Shown here: positions 1 to 5,092 of the stretch, piece by piece
How positions within the stretch are numbered: position 1 is the stretch's first letter
How the letters are laid out: each line of letters starts with the position of its first letter
Source: an uncultured Ruminococcus sp.
GTDB lineage: Bacteria; Bacillota_A; Clostridia; Oscillospirales; Ruminococcaceae
Assembly: GCA_947303535.1 (NCBI GenBank)
Contig: CAMYYQ010000089.1
Location: 1 to 5,888, forward strand
DNA length: 5,888 nt
Reading direction: 5' to 3'
Program-made: the position numbers and the translations under genes
Notes under the pieces: generated by a model
Seen by the model: the letters and a program-made list of their open reading frames with translations, nothing else
Told to the model about the DNA's origin: nothing
Database searches by the model: none

Positions 1-412
1 GCACCCAAGCGAAGTTGTTAATGTTGGCGATACTCTTGAGGTTTACATCAAGGATCTCGATCAGGAAGCTAACAGAATTTCTCTCGGCTTCAAGAAGGCT
101 GAGGACAATCCTTGGGAGATCTTCAAGTCACAGTATCAGATCGGCGATGTAGTTAAGGCTACTATCGTTTCTATCACAAGCTTCGGCGCATTCGCTCAGA
201 TCATCGATGGCGTTGACGGTCTTATCCACATCTCACAGATCGCTGACCAGAAGGTAGAGAATGTCAAGGACGTTCTTTCAGTAGGCGACGAGGTTGATGT
301 TAAGATCATTGATATCGACGAGGAGTCAAAGAGAATCAGCATCTCAATGCGTGCTCTTCTTGAGAACGATGAGGACGAGGCTGAGGAAGCTCCTGCTGAG
401 GACGCTGAATAA
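1..412 (+). CDS. rpsA: 30S ribosomal protein S1-type RNA-binding protein, C-terminal fragment
   Basis: The 5' end lies outside the window; the open frame starts at base 2 and ends at the TAA at 410-412, giving the last 136 residues. The fragment holds the tail of one S1 repeat, including the segment 'RISLGFKKAEDNPW', which is typical of the repeat boundaries in ribosomal protein S1. A complete S1 OB-fold repeat follows at about residues 45-116, with 'GDVVKATIVSITSFGAFAQI' and 'GLIHISQI' as core strands. The protein ends in a very acidic tail (Glu/Asp/Ala-rich, last about 18 residues). S1 binds single-stranded mRNA and helps load it onto the 30S subunit. In many Clostridia the S1 domains are fused to the isoprenoid enzyme IspH; the missing N terminus prevents checking that here. 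The family call is firm. The exact paralogue is an inference from the repeat boundary. Confidence 0.85.
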   Translation, partial: HPSEVVNVGDTLEVYIKDLDQEANRISLGFKKAEDNPWEIFKSQYQIGDVVKATIVSITSFGAFAQIIDGVDGLIHISQIADQKVENVKDVLSVGDEVDVKIIDIDEESKRISISMRALLENDEDEAEEAPAEDAE

Positions 413-424
413 TCAGTAACTTAC

Positions 425-450
425 GGGCTGCACAAGCGTGCAGCCCTTTT
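425..450 (+). terminator. Intrinsic terminator after the S1 gene
   Basis: A perfect 9-bp GC-rich stem, GGGCTGCAC (425-433) with GTGCAGCCC (438-446), encloses the 4-nt loop AAGC and is followed at once by TTTT (447-450). It begins 13 nt after the S1 stop codon, the standard place and form for a Rho-independent terminator. Confidence 0.93.
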
Positions 451-488
451 CACTTAATCAAGACGGGCATTCACCGTCGCTGCTAAAC

Positions 489-493
489 GGAGA
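489..493 (+). promoter_or_regulatory. Ribosome binding site of the small membrane protein
   Basis: GGAGA at 489-493 lies 6 nt before the ATG at 500. This supports translation of the short frame. No convincing promoter is visible in the 49 bases between the preceding terminator and this start, so the gene may depend on read-through or on a weak promoter inside the terminator spacer. Confidence 0.7.
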
Positions 494-499
494 ACTAAT

Positions 500-676
500 A
501 TGAATAAGAAAACTATAGGAATAATATCAGGAATAATCGGAATACTTATCGGAATCGCAATAGTGATATGTTCACTTGCTGATATCGACCTGCCCAAGCC
601 TGTATGGCTTATCTTTGCTGTCGCTTGTATGCTCAATGCAGTATTGATAACACTGAATTACAGAAGAAAAGAATAA
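500..676 (+). CDS. Small two-helix membrane protein of unknown function
   Basis: The frame runs ATG to TAA and encodes 58 residues. It starts with a positively charged MNKK, followed by a very hydrophobic Ile/Gly-rich helix at about residues 5-26. A short polar loop with 'DIDLPKP' comes next, then a second hydrophobic helix at about 39-52 and a basic C terminus (NYRRKE). The charge pattern predicts two membrane spans with both ends in the cytoplasm. The evidence that it is real is the good Shine-Dalgarno sequence, the coherent membrane topology and its position between two hairpin terminators. I do not recognise the family and assign no function. Gly-x-x-x-Gly-like spacing in the first helix (GIIGILIG) would allow helix packing or oligomerisation, but that is only an inference. 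Confidence 0.72.
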   Translation: MNKKTIGIISGIIGILIGIAIVICSLADIDLPKPVWLIFAVACMLNAVLITLNYRRKE

Positions 677-679
677 CCC

Positions 680-720
680 AAAAACAATGCCCCGAAGCGA
701 TATTCAGATCACTTCGGGGC
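680..720 (-). terminator. Intrinsic terminator of the pectinase gene, probably shared by convergent genes
   Basis: A perfect 9-bp stem, GCCCCGAAG (689-697) with CTTCGGGGC (712-720), is extended inside by GAT/ATC after one mismatch. Read on the minus strand it is followed by ATTGTTTTTG, the U-tract expected for termination of the pectinase transcript, whose stop codon is 17 nt upstream. On the plus strand the tail is only TGAACTTATTT, so it would be a weaker terminator for the small membrane-protein gene. The convergent layout makes two-way use plausible. Confidence 0.85.
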
Positions 721-737
721 TGAACTTATTTATATCA

Positions 738-2666
738 TTAGTCAATGGGAAGAGTATCTACAAGGCGGAGCAGATAACGCTGTATTGCAAGTGCATCGTT
801 GGAGGTTATTCCGTTTCTGCCCTCAACATCTGCGTTTGCAGCTCCCTGATCGGTGAGGTGATGCTCGTCAGTACCGTTTATGCCGTACTTATTCGGATTT
901 GCCAGTGACTGCATGATAAGAACTGCATCTGACAGATCAACTGTACCGTCCATATTGGCATCGCCTGCAAGTCCCTGCGGAGGCTGTGTGGTCGTTGTAG
1001 TAGTTGTGGTAGTGGTAGTGGTAGTTGTGGTTGTAGTAGTCGTTGTTGTAGTAGTTGTAGTAACTACAGGTGTTTCCTTAACGAAAGCAATGTAGTTCAT
1101 ACAAGCTCCGCTCATACCGTTTGTGCCGAGAGTTACGGTCTCGCCTGCCTTTATCTCCTTTGCATATACGTCGAAAGGTCTTACCGCTTCGCTGTCGTTG
1201 ATCTCTACGATCTCGCCTGTCTTTGTGAAGTTATACAGCCATGACGGGATAGATGTTACTCTCTCGTCCATAGCTACATATACTGTGATGTCCTTTGCAG
1301 CAGTAATTACTGCAAGGTCGGAATCCGTATTCTTTGAGTTGCAGGCTGTTCGGATAAGCTCTCCGCCGCCGATGCTTGAAGGTACAGAAGCGATAACGTG
1401 CTCACGGTCGCCGAATGCCTTGTCGCCTGTGTTGAAGCTCTCAGCGATAGACCATTGTGCGCCGTAGCTTGCGTCCTTGACCTCAAGCTTAGAAATGAGT
1501 TCGCTCTTCATGTAATCTTCTATTACAGGAGGATTGTCGCCGCCCTCGGAAACTGTACCTGCGTTGTATGCCTTGTTCTGCATTCTTCCTGCATATGCTG
1601 TTACCTCTGCCTTTGCAGCGTCTGCGGATTGTACATTGTAGCTGCTGTATATCTTCGATGAGTTTGTATCGAAGTTATCGTAGCCGTCGCCGCCGCTCTT
1701 GAGGTTGTTGATATAAGCCTGTGCAGTTCTTGAATTTACTATCTGATAAGCAAGTCCTGTGCCCATATTGCAGTTTACGAACTTGTCGCCATAGGACTTT
1801 ATAGTTCCCGAATACGGGTCGCTGCCCATATTAACTGCATCAAGAGGAAGATTTGTATTATCAAAGTAGTTGTTCTCTGAGAATATCTTTGAGTTGTGTG
1901 AAGCAGCTATTCCGTACTGCTTGTTGCTATAGAAGTAGTTGTTGTAGCTGTGTACGTGTGCAACTCTTGCACGGGGATTACGTGACTCGGTATTGTTGAA
2001 CCAGTTATGGTGATAGGTTATCCAGTCCTGCTCATGTGAAGTGCCGCCGCCTACAAGTGAGGTCTTGTGAGCGTCCTTGAACACATTATAGGAAACTGTT
2101 ACGTACTCTGCCCACTTGATATCAAGTGAACCGTCGCCGTCTGCCTTATCGTCGTCAACTATGCCGTTGCCTGCGTATGCATTGTAGCCCTTTTCGATGG
2201 TATTATTGTGTACCCATATACGTGATGACTTTGAAGTGCTGCCGCCCGACATTGAGATACCGTCATCAGGATATTTTCCGAGCCAGAGGTTTCTTACCTC
2301 GCAGTTTGTACTGTGCTTCATATCGAAGCCCCACTGATTGAGGTTGCAATCATAGCCGATACCCTCAACGGTAACATTCTTGCCGCCGTTCATGTAGAGC
2401 ATATTGGAGCCGTCGTTCTGCTGACCGTTGTTTGCCTTTGCGCCTGACGGAACGTCGATTGTACCGATAAGTCTGAAGCAGACATTGCTTGGTCCTGCAT
2501 TGAAGATATTGTAGAGACCTGTCTTGCCGTTCCATGTTACAGTGTCCTTAGTGGAGTTTGTAACGTAGATAACAGTAACTCCTGATTTCAGAGTACCATC
2601 ATTGTTGTACGCACCAATTGGTTCTGATGCGTTCCAGTGGGCGTAACCGCTTCGGTCAAATGCCAT
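738..2666 (-). CDS. PL1 pectate lyase with C-terminal dockerin (downstream frame of the split pectinase gene)
   Basis: The enzyme cleaves de-esterified homogalacturonan by calcium-dependent beta-elimination, outside the cell. Residues numbered from the ATG at 2666 give a PL1 beta-helix over about 15-345. Candidate calcium ligands D178 and D182 sit in 'DGDGSLDI', K201 lies in 'AHKTSLVG', and 'YHHNWF' is at 218-223. The catalytic arginine is probably R229 in 'ESRNPRAR', with R234 as its partner. A beta-rich accessory module follows at about 382-530 ('VYVAMDERV', 'PSWL', 'KTG', 'VTLG'), then 25 consecutive Thr (536-560), then a dockerin (568-642). The dockerin has a standard first calcium loop (DANMDGTVDLSD) and a less regular second one. 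The ATG at 2666 is only the first start codon in frame: it has no Shine-Dalgarno sequence and falls just after a fibronectin-like module in the same frame. It also lacks a signal peptide. The frame is open up to 2948 and was most likely once continuous with the esterase frame upstream. Confidence 0.85.
   Translation of the reverse strand: MAFDRSGYAHWNASEPIGAYNNDGTLKSGVTVIYVTNSTKDTVTWNGKTGLYNIFNAGPSNVCFRLIGTIDVPSGAKANNGQQNDGSNMLYMNGGKNVTVEGIGYDCNLNQWGFDMKHSTNCEVRNLWLGKYPDDGISMSGGSTSKSSRIWVHNNTIEKGYNAYAGNGIVDDDKADGDGSLDIKWAEYVTVSYNVFKDAHKTSLVGGGTSHEQDWITYHHNWFNNTESRNPRARVAHVHSYNNYFYSNKQYGIAASHNSKIFSENNYFDNTNLPLDAVNMGSDPYSGTIKSYGDKFVNCNMGTGLAYQIVNSRTAQAYINNLKSGGDGYDNFDTNSSKIYSSYNVQSADAAKAEVTAYAGRMQNKAYNAGTVSEGGDNPPVIEDYMKSELISKLEVKDASYGAQWSIAESFNTGDKAFGDREHVIASVPSSIGGGELIRTACNSKNTDSDLAVITAAKDITVYVAMDERVTSIPSWLYNFTKTGEIVEINDSEAVRPFDVYAKEIKAGETVTLGTNGMSGACMNYIAFVKETPVVTTTTTTTTTTTTTTTTTTTTTTTTTQPPQGLAGDANMDGTVDLSDAVLIMQSLANPNKYGINGTDEHHLTDQGAANADVEGRNGITSNDALAIQRYLLRLVDTLPID
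987..1061 (-). repeat. 25-codon poly-threonine linker tract
   Basis: All 25 codons are ACN and encode an uninterrupted Thr run between the accessory module and the dockerin. The codons are mixed (10 ACT, 8 ACA, 5 ACC, 2 ACG) with no regular higher-order period, so this is a degenerate triplet tract and not a pure microsatellite. Such Thr linkers are flexible, often glycosylated spacers between catalytic modules and dockerins in ruminococcal enzymes. On the plus strand the same bases give a spurious poly-Val frame. Confidence 0.95.
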
Positions 2667-2889
2667 TGTCTTGACTGTGCAGCTTGCAGAGCCGTTTGAG
2701 CCCTGAATGTTTATGGTATAGGAAGTATTTCCCTTGAGTCCGGGGATATCAACTCTTGAATTTCTGATGAGCTGCGAGTCTACAGCCGTATAGCTTGATG
2801 TGCCCTCGAGTGCGTAGCTTACCTTGACATTATTGCCAAGCTTTGAGCTGTCCCACTCTACGAAAGCTTCTTCATACCAGCCGCCGTAG
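2667..2889 (-). other. Fibronectin-III-like module coding sequence outside both called frames
   Basis: In the frame of the lyase, about 74 residues upstream of the ATG at 2666 read as a compact beta-sandwich module. It opens with 'YGGWYEEAFVEW', contains 'VKVSYALEG', 'RVDIPGLKGNTSYTINI' and ends 'ASCTVKT', directly before 'MAFDRSGYAHWN' of the lyase. The spaced W, V.Y, GL and Y.. positions match the fibronectin type III pattern, and modules of this type often precede the 'DRSG-A-W' segment in secreted pectate lyases. Its codon use resembles that of its neighbours. No ATG, GTG or TTG occurs in this frame between the upstream stop at 2949-2951 and 2666, so it can be translated only by continuing from the esterase frame. 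Confidence 0.75.
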
Positions 2890-4125
2890 GTCGTTATTGC
2901 CGCTTGAGCTGCTTCCCTCGCCGTTGAGGAATGAAGGAGTCCAGTTGTTCATATAGCTCTGGATATTAATGTTTGCAGCGTCATTGTCGGAAACGATGTG
3001 TCCCTTGCGCTGTGAAAGGTCAACTCTCTGACCGTTGGTGAGCTTTGTGCCGTTCTCCTTGAAGCCATCAACGCTCTCGGGCTGTACGCCGCTCATTGAA
3101 GTCCAGCCTGCTGCTGTTATCATATTGCCGTTCTGGAGAGTTGTATTCACAAAGAGCACCTTTGCAGTCTGTCCCCAGGGTCTGCCGAGATAGCCTGCAC
3201 TTACTGTAAGCTGAGAATTTGCAGTTACCTTACAGTCCTTGAAGAGATATCCTGTGTACGGGCTTCCCTGTTCTCTTGCTGCTGTGATATATCCGCCTAC
3301 AGAACCGCTGCTGTAGCCCTTCCAGCGAAGCTCGCAGCTGTCGAATACTGCGTTGCTGCCGCCGAATATATAGTCTGTCTGTCCTTCGATAAGGCAGTTT
3401 TTGTAGTACTGAGGTGAGCCGCCTGTGTAAAGTGTATCCTGGCTTGACAGAAACTTGCAGTTCAGGAACTCAGCATACCCTGTATCTACTGAGAGAGCTG
3501 CTGCACGCTCTGTATAAGCCTTTGACTGTACGTCAACGCCGTTGTAACGCTGTACTTTCAGTGTCTCGTTTGTACACTCAACGCCGTCTGCTATCTCCTC
3601 CTGTGTGAGGTAGCGGTTGAAGGAGTTCTCGAATACGATGTTCTTAGCCTTGAAGTTTGTAGCCTTTGGCCAGAGCTGTACCGTAGCTCCCCAGCGGTAG
3701 TTTGAAACGTTCTTGCCGCTCTTTGAGTTAGCAAGATTTGCGTCATAATAGCCCTTTGAGTTAGCGCTGTAATACTTGTAGCCGATACCGTAGTACCATG
3801 TGAGTACAGCATCGCCCTTGCTTGGCTCGTCATTTACGAATGTAATGTACGGTGTCTGTACAATGACCTGCTGACGGTATGTACCGGGGGCAATGTGTAT
3901 GGTTACGCGGTTAGCCTCTGATGAGGGATTGAGGCTCGCTGCCTTGTCAACAGCCGCCTGTACTGTGGAAAAGTTGTTGTTTCTGCCCGTGTATCCAACA
4001 TACAGGTCCGTACCTGCCGCATTGGACTTAAACGGCTGTACTATGGCAAATGATGCCAGTAATACGATCATGGCTGAAACAAACGAAATGATCTGTAGAT
4101 TTAGCTTTCGTGTCCTGCCGACCAT
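2872..4125 (-). CDS. Secreted CE8 pectin methylesterase (upstream frame of the split pectinase gene)
   Basis: The enzyme hydrolyses methyl esters of homogalacturonan to give polygalacturonate and methanol, outside the cell. The product is 417 residues from the ATG at 4125. This start is chosen over the GTG at 4134 because AAAGGAG overlaps that GTG and sits 8 nt before the ATG. A signal peptide covers about residues 1-37: basic MVGRTRK, a hydrophobic stretch, then cleavage near 'KSNAA'. The mature part is a right-handed beta-helix with the family motifs in order: GTYRQ (81-85), SSQDTLY with the acid/base Asp230, TDYIFGG with the nucleophile Asp251, and LGRPW with Arg315. The domain ends near 'NNWTPSFLNGEG' and runs into a Ser/Gly/Asn linker (SSSSGNND). 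It then stops after six residues (DLRRLV counted from the Asp) that look out of frame. Without the downstream frame the esterase would have no dockerin. Confidence 0.92.
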   Translation of the reverse strand: MVGRTRKLNLQIISFVSAMIVLLASFAIVQPFKSNAAGTDLYVGYTGRNNNFSTVQAAVDKAASLNPSSEANRVTIHIAPGTYRQQVIVQTPYITFVNDEPSKGDAVLTWYYGIGYKYYSANSKGYYDANLANSKSGKNVSNYRWGATVQLWPKATNFKAKNIVFENSFNRYLTQEEIADGVECTNETLKVQRYNGVDVQSKAYTERAAALSVDTGYAEFLNCKFLSSQDTLYTGGSPQYYKNCLIEGQTDYIFGGSNAVFDSCELRWKGYSSGSVGGYITAAREQGSPYTGYLFKDCKVTANSQLTVSAGYLGRPWGQTAKVLFVNTTLQNGNMITAAGWTSMSGVQPESVDGFKENGTKLTNGQRVDLSQRKGHIVSDNDAANINIQSYMNNWTPSFLNGEGSSSSGNNDLRRLV

Positions 4126-4133
4126 TATTATCA

Positions 4134-4140
4134 CTCCTTT
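4134..4140 (-). promoter_or_regulatory. Ribosome binding site of the pectinase gene
   Basis: Read on the minus strand the bases are AAAGGAG, a strong Shine-Dalgarno sequence, 8 nt before the ATG at 4125. It overlaps the alternative GTG at 4134, which excludes that codon as the start. Confidence 0.88.
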
Positions 4141-4168
4141 GGAATTTTCGGATCATACGCTGCCTAAA

Positions 4169-4211
4169 GCGCGATCCTTAGCCTTAAATCAATCACTTTG
4201 GTGCATCGCGC
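4169..4211 (-). other. Inverted repeat in the pectinase mRNA leader
   Basis: GCGCGAT (4169-4175) and ATCGCGC (4205-4211) form a perfect 7-bp GC-rich inverted repeat around 29 bases. It lies inside the roughly 127-nt leader predicted from the promoter at 4259-4287. A competing extension through CTGC/GCAG flanking the repeat is possible. No T-tract follows, so it is not a standard terminator. It may shape translation or stability of the leader; the function is unknown. Confidence 0.4.
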
Positions 4212-4258
4212 AGACTTACAGGGACAAGCCGCTGCAGAATATACACCTATATATCATA

Positions 4259-4287
4259 ATTATAGCATACGCACTACAAAATGTAAA
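4259..4287 (-). promoter_or_regulatory. Promoter of the pectinase gene (extended -10)
   Basis: On the minus strand, TTTACA (4287-4282) is separated by 17 bp from a perfect TATAAT (4264-4259). A TG one base before the -10 (TGCTATAAT) makes it an extended -10. Transcription should start near 4252, giving a leader of about 127 nt before the ATG at 4125. This is a strong sigma-A-type promoter, so any control of the gene probably acts through nearby operators or the leader. Confidence 0.82.
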
Positions 4288-4294
4288 TATAATC

Positions 4295-4311
4295 ATAGAT
4301 TTTACATCTAT
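4295..4311. promoter_or_regulatory. Palindrome next to the pectinase -35 box, candidate regulator site
   Basis: ATAGAT (4295-4300) and ATCTAT (4306-4311) form a perfect inverted repeat with a 5-bp centre, TTTAC. It lies 7 bp upstream of the -35 box of the pectinase promoter, a usual place for an activator or repressor site. The region is very AT-rich, so a chance palindrome is possible. Confidence 0.35.
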
Positions 4312-4330
4312 TTTTGTGGATATATACAAT

Positions 4331-4378
4331 GAGAGATAACTCTCTTTGGATAAAATATCCTTAAATAATCTTTTATCC
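4331..4378. repeat. Cluster of short palindromes between the divergent promoters
   Basis: GAGAG-ATAA-CTCTC (4331-4344) is followed by GGATA-AAA-TATCC (4348-4360). GGATAAAA (4348-4355) can also pair with TTTTATCC (4371-4378) across 15 bases. These sit between the two divergent promoters. They could be operator sites or an AT-rich stem in either transcript, but nothing links them to a named regulator. Apart from these elements, the 4126-4533 interval shows no gene. Confidence 0.35.
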
Positions 4379-4410
4379 CCTATTTTTAGGCAAATTTATC
4401 TTTTCCCTTA

Positions 4411-4438
4411 TTGACAACGAACTACAAAATGGTATAAT
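4411..4438 (+). promoter_or_regulatory. Consensus promoter of the hpt-permease operon
   Basis: A perfect TTGACA (4411-4416) and a perfect TATAAT (4433-4438) are separated by 16 bp, preceded by a strongly AT-rich stretch (about 4351-4410) that could act as an UP element. Transcription should start near 4445, leaving a leader of about 89 nt before the ATG at 4534. I could not match that leader to the purine riboswitch consensus. Confidence 0.9.
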
Positions 4439-4521
4439 TAGTGTATCAACTATATCTGCCTTACAGTGGTTGCTGAGCAGACATTGATCAGATCAGGCTA
4501 TTATTTATATCATTACAACTC

Positions 4522-4527
4522 AGGAGG
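4522..4527 (+). promoter_or_regulatory. Ribosome binding site of hpt
   Basis: A perfect AGGAGG lies 6 nt before the ATG at 4534 and fixes the start of hpt. Confidence 0.92.
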
Positions 4528-4533
4528 TTTATT

Positions 4534-5082
4534 ATGAAATTTGACAGCACAGAAGAATGGAAAAGCAAGATCAAGCGCGTCCTCATCTCAGAAGATGAAA
4601 TACGCAGGGAAATGAAAAAGGCAGGCGAGTATATCAATTCTGTCTACGACGGTTCACCCATACTCCTTGTGAGCATACTGAAAGGTGCATTCGTGTTCAT
4701 GGCTGACCTTTGCCGCGAAGTCACTGTTCCCTGCGAGATCGCTTTCATGGCGGCAAAAAGCTACTTTGAGGGCACTGAGTCCTCGGGTCATGTTGAGATA
4801 ACTATGGACCTCAAGCATGATATCAGCAATTACCATGTCATCATCGTTGAAGATATCATCGACACGGGAAGAACTCTCAACGAGATCAAAAAGATACTGG
4901 GCGTAAGAAATCCTCTGTCACTGAAGATAATGACTCTCCTGGACAAGCCCGACCGTCGTGTTGTTGAGCTTAAAGCTGACTATTCCCTTTTCACTATCCC
5001 CGATTATTTCGTAATAGGCTATGGACTGGATTACGGTGAATTCTACAGAAACTTACCGTATATTGCAGAATTCGGTGAATGA
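4534..5082 (+). CDS. hpt: Hypoxanthine (guanine) phosphoribosyltransferase
   Basis: The enzyme transfers a phosphoribosyl group from PRPP to hypoxanthine or guanine to make IMP or GMP in the cytoplasmic purine salvage pathway. The product is 182 residues, the usual length for bacterial Hpt. The PRPP-binding signature is VIIVEDIIDTGRT (102-113), with the acidic pair E106-D107. The pyrophosphate-binding loop is in 'SILKGAFVF' (47-55), the flexible active-site loop carries the Ser-Tyr pair in 'AKSYFEG' (74-80), and the purine-binding C-terminal part holds 'DYFVIGYGLDYGEFYRNLP'. A perfect Shine-Dalgarno sequence sets the start. The gene ends 10 nt before the permease start, so the two are almost certainly co-transcribed from the promoter at 4411. 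Confidence 0.96.
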   Translation: MKFDSTEEWKSKIKRVLISEDEIRREMKKAGEYINSVYDGSPILLVSILKGAFVFMADLCREVTVPCEIAFMAAKSYFEGTESSGHVEITMDLKHDISNYHVIIVEDIIDTGRTLNEIKKILGVRNPLSLKIMTLLDKPDRRVVELKADYSLFTIPDYFVIGYGLDYGEFYRNLPYIAEFGE

Positions 5083-5092
5083 GGCGGCAGAA

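Larger units (their letters stand above)
738..4125 (-). pseudogene. Whole bifunctional CE8-FN3-PL1-dockerin pectinase gene, apparently frameshifted
   Basis: The two minus-strand frames make one modular enzyme if read as one: signal peptide, CE8 esterase, Ser linker, fibronectin-like module, PL1 lyase, accessory module, Thr linker, dockerin. The span from the ATG at 4125 to the TAA at 738 is 3388 nt, one more than a multiple of three, so a net +1 shift is needed; an intact product would be about 1,128 residues. There is one promoter, one good ribosome binding site and one terminator for the whole span. The esterase frame ends at the TGA at 2874-2872, and the lyase frame opens after a TGA at 2951-2949, so the shift must lie within 2872-2948. 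Module boundaries place it near 2886-2892. No homopolymer run sits there, so the commonest kind of sequencing slip is not obvious. It may be a true mutation, a sequence error or a recoding site; I cannot tell which. Confidence 0.7.

Noticed and set aside
880..1095. Plus-strand frame with a long poly-Val run.
   Set aside because: It is the reverse strand of the Thr-linker tract; it has no ribosome binding site and no plausible protein outside the run.
1123..1661. Two overlapping plus-strand frames opposite the lyase gene.
   Set aside because: They lie antisense to a well-supported beta-helix and accessory-module coding sequence, and their translations show no domain or start signal.
3591..3833. 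Minus-strand frame of 80 codons inside the esterase gene.
   Set aside because: It is an out-of-frame shadow of the CE8 domain, with a low-complexity Thr/Arg/Ser translation.
4126..4134. GTG at 4134 as the start of the esterase gene.
   Set aside because: The Shine-Dalgarno AAAGGAG overlaps this codon; the ATG at 4125 has correct spacing.
3893..4339. Plus-strand frame of 148 codons across the esterase start and its promoter.
   Set aside because: It runs antisense through the signal peptide and the promoter region, and has no ribosome binding site or recognisable domain.
4416..4424. CGAAC within the hpt promoter spacer, recalling a PurR box.
   Set aside because: Only the central five bases fit; flanking positions disagree with the consensus and there is no second box.
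4445..4533. Possible purine riboswitch in the hpt leader.
   Set aside because: I compared it with the conserved core of the purine riboswitch and found neither its paired P1 ends nor its junction bases; no terminator hairpin precedes hpt.
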